NCBI GenBank assembly: GCA_949297125.1
Contig: CASFRS010000018.1
Span: 60,952-124,951, forward strand
Reading direction: 5' to 3'
DNA: 64,000 nucleotides
DNA from: an uncultured Bacteroidales bacterium
GTDB lineage: Bacteria; Bacteroidota; Bacteroidia; Bacteroidales; G3-4614
Part shown: piece after piece, positions 63,926-64,000 of the stretch
Layout of the letters: every line of letters begins with the position of its first letter
Numbering within the stretch: the first letter of the stretch is position 1
Program-made: the position numbers and the translations under genes
Notes under the pieces: generated by a model
What the model saw: only the letters and a program-made list of their open reading frames with translations
Databases searched by the model: none
Told to the model about the DNA's origin: nothing

Positions 63926-64000
63926 TCATGGACCTTTGACAGGACTCAGGTATTTTAGAAGTTCGGAAGCATTTTTTAAGGATAATTTTGCGAGTGTATG
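63926..64000 (-). CDS. Possible C-terminal end of a gene entering from the right edge
   Basis: The minus strand reads ...LKNASELLKYLSPVKGP and a stop at 63928-63926, directly before the bidirectional terminator. The 24 visible codons are too few to recognise. On the other strand TAATTTTG at 63983-63990 could instead be a promoter of a gene to the right. Confidence 0.3.
   Translation of the reverse strand, partial: HTLAKLSLKNASELLKYLSPVKGP

Overview
The window reads as a chromosomal segment of a Bacteroidales bacterium (phylum Bacteroidota). Supporting signs: most promoters fit the phylum-specific pattern TTG / about 19 bp / TAnnTTTG; the gene set includes FtsE-LysC-LysA, a separate large PurL, a PurF-like protein beginning MGG, a DUF4954-type hexapeptide protein and an S8 peptidase with a type IX secretion tail; and RNase P RNA, tRNA-Cys and initiator tRNA-Met lie at dispersed single loci. 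Ile codon AUA is used heavily in the housekeeping genes. The family cannot be fixed from the sequence alone; a Rikenellaceae-like origin is only a guess.

Layout. 1-5215: a plus-strand biosynthetic operon, hisA (5' end outside the window)-hisF-hisIE-ftsE-lysC-lysA, closed by a strong terminator. 5216-6970: two related palindromes, one unrecognised gene and a small glutaredoxin. 7005-9160: RNase P RNA, YihY-type membrane protein, RidA. 9256-11652 (minus): folC behind a two-gene chromate-transporter pair. 11828-13547: tRNA-Cys, an exported choloylglycine-hydrolase-type Ntn hydrolase, and initiator tRNA-Met. 14050-19087: malate dehydrogenase, GNAT, DNA glycosylase, YjbQ and PaaI thioesterase, then a type IX-secreted subtilase. 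19230-27504: glycosyltransferase, PepD, flippase-like protein, RsmA, MgtE and an ABC-F ATPase.

27505-31240 is the clearest accessory region. It is AT-richer and carries four small lipoprotein or secreted-protein genes, one membrane-anchored protein and one truncated relative. Two copies of a folded element of about 165 nt share an identical 98-nt 5' half; each copy sits directly upstream of a lipoprotein gene. 31483-41108 returns to housekeeping: an AddB-like nuclease, a CBM9-like protein, LysE, PurL and a PurF-like protein without the catalytic Cys. 41358-46859 has grpE-dnaJ, a LolC/E-type permease, an aminotransferase, a membrane protein and smpB.

46849-50323 contains a methyltransferase whose first 100 bp are duplicated exactly 420 bp away around a small membrane-protein gene. 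It also has a three-gene ECF sigma-factor operon (DUF6249-type membrane protein, sigma factor, putative membrane anti-sigma protein). 50559-59842 carries a TPR protein, gyrA, clpC (with a duplicated, decayed promoter copy upstream) and htpG. 60008-63774 holds an exported nitrilase-like protein, a gamma carbonic anhydrase-like protein and DUF4954. The right edge may cut a minus-strand gene.

The most interesting signals are the paired structured elements before lipoprotein genes, the 420-bp insertion rebuilding the methyltransferase 5' end, the mirrored twin promoters at rnpB, the paired palindromes at 5.5 kb and the nucleophile-less PurF paralogue. No CRISPR array, rRNA, prophage or complete insertion sequence was seen.
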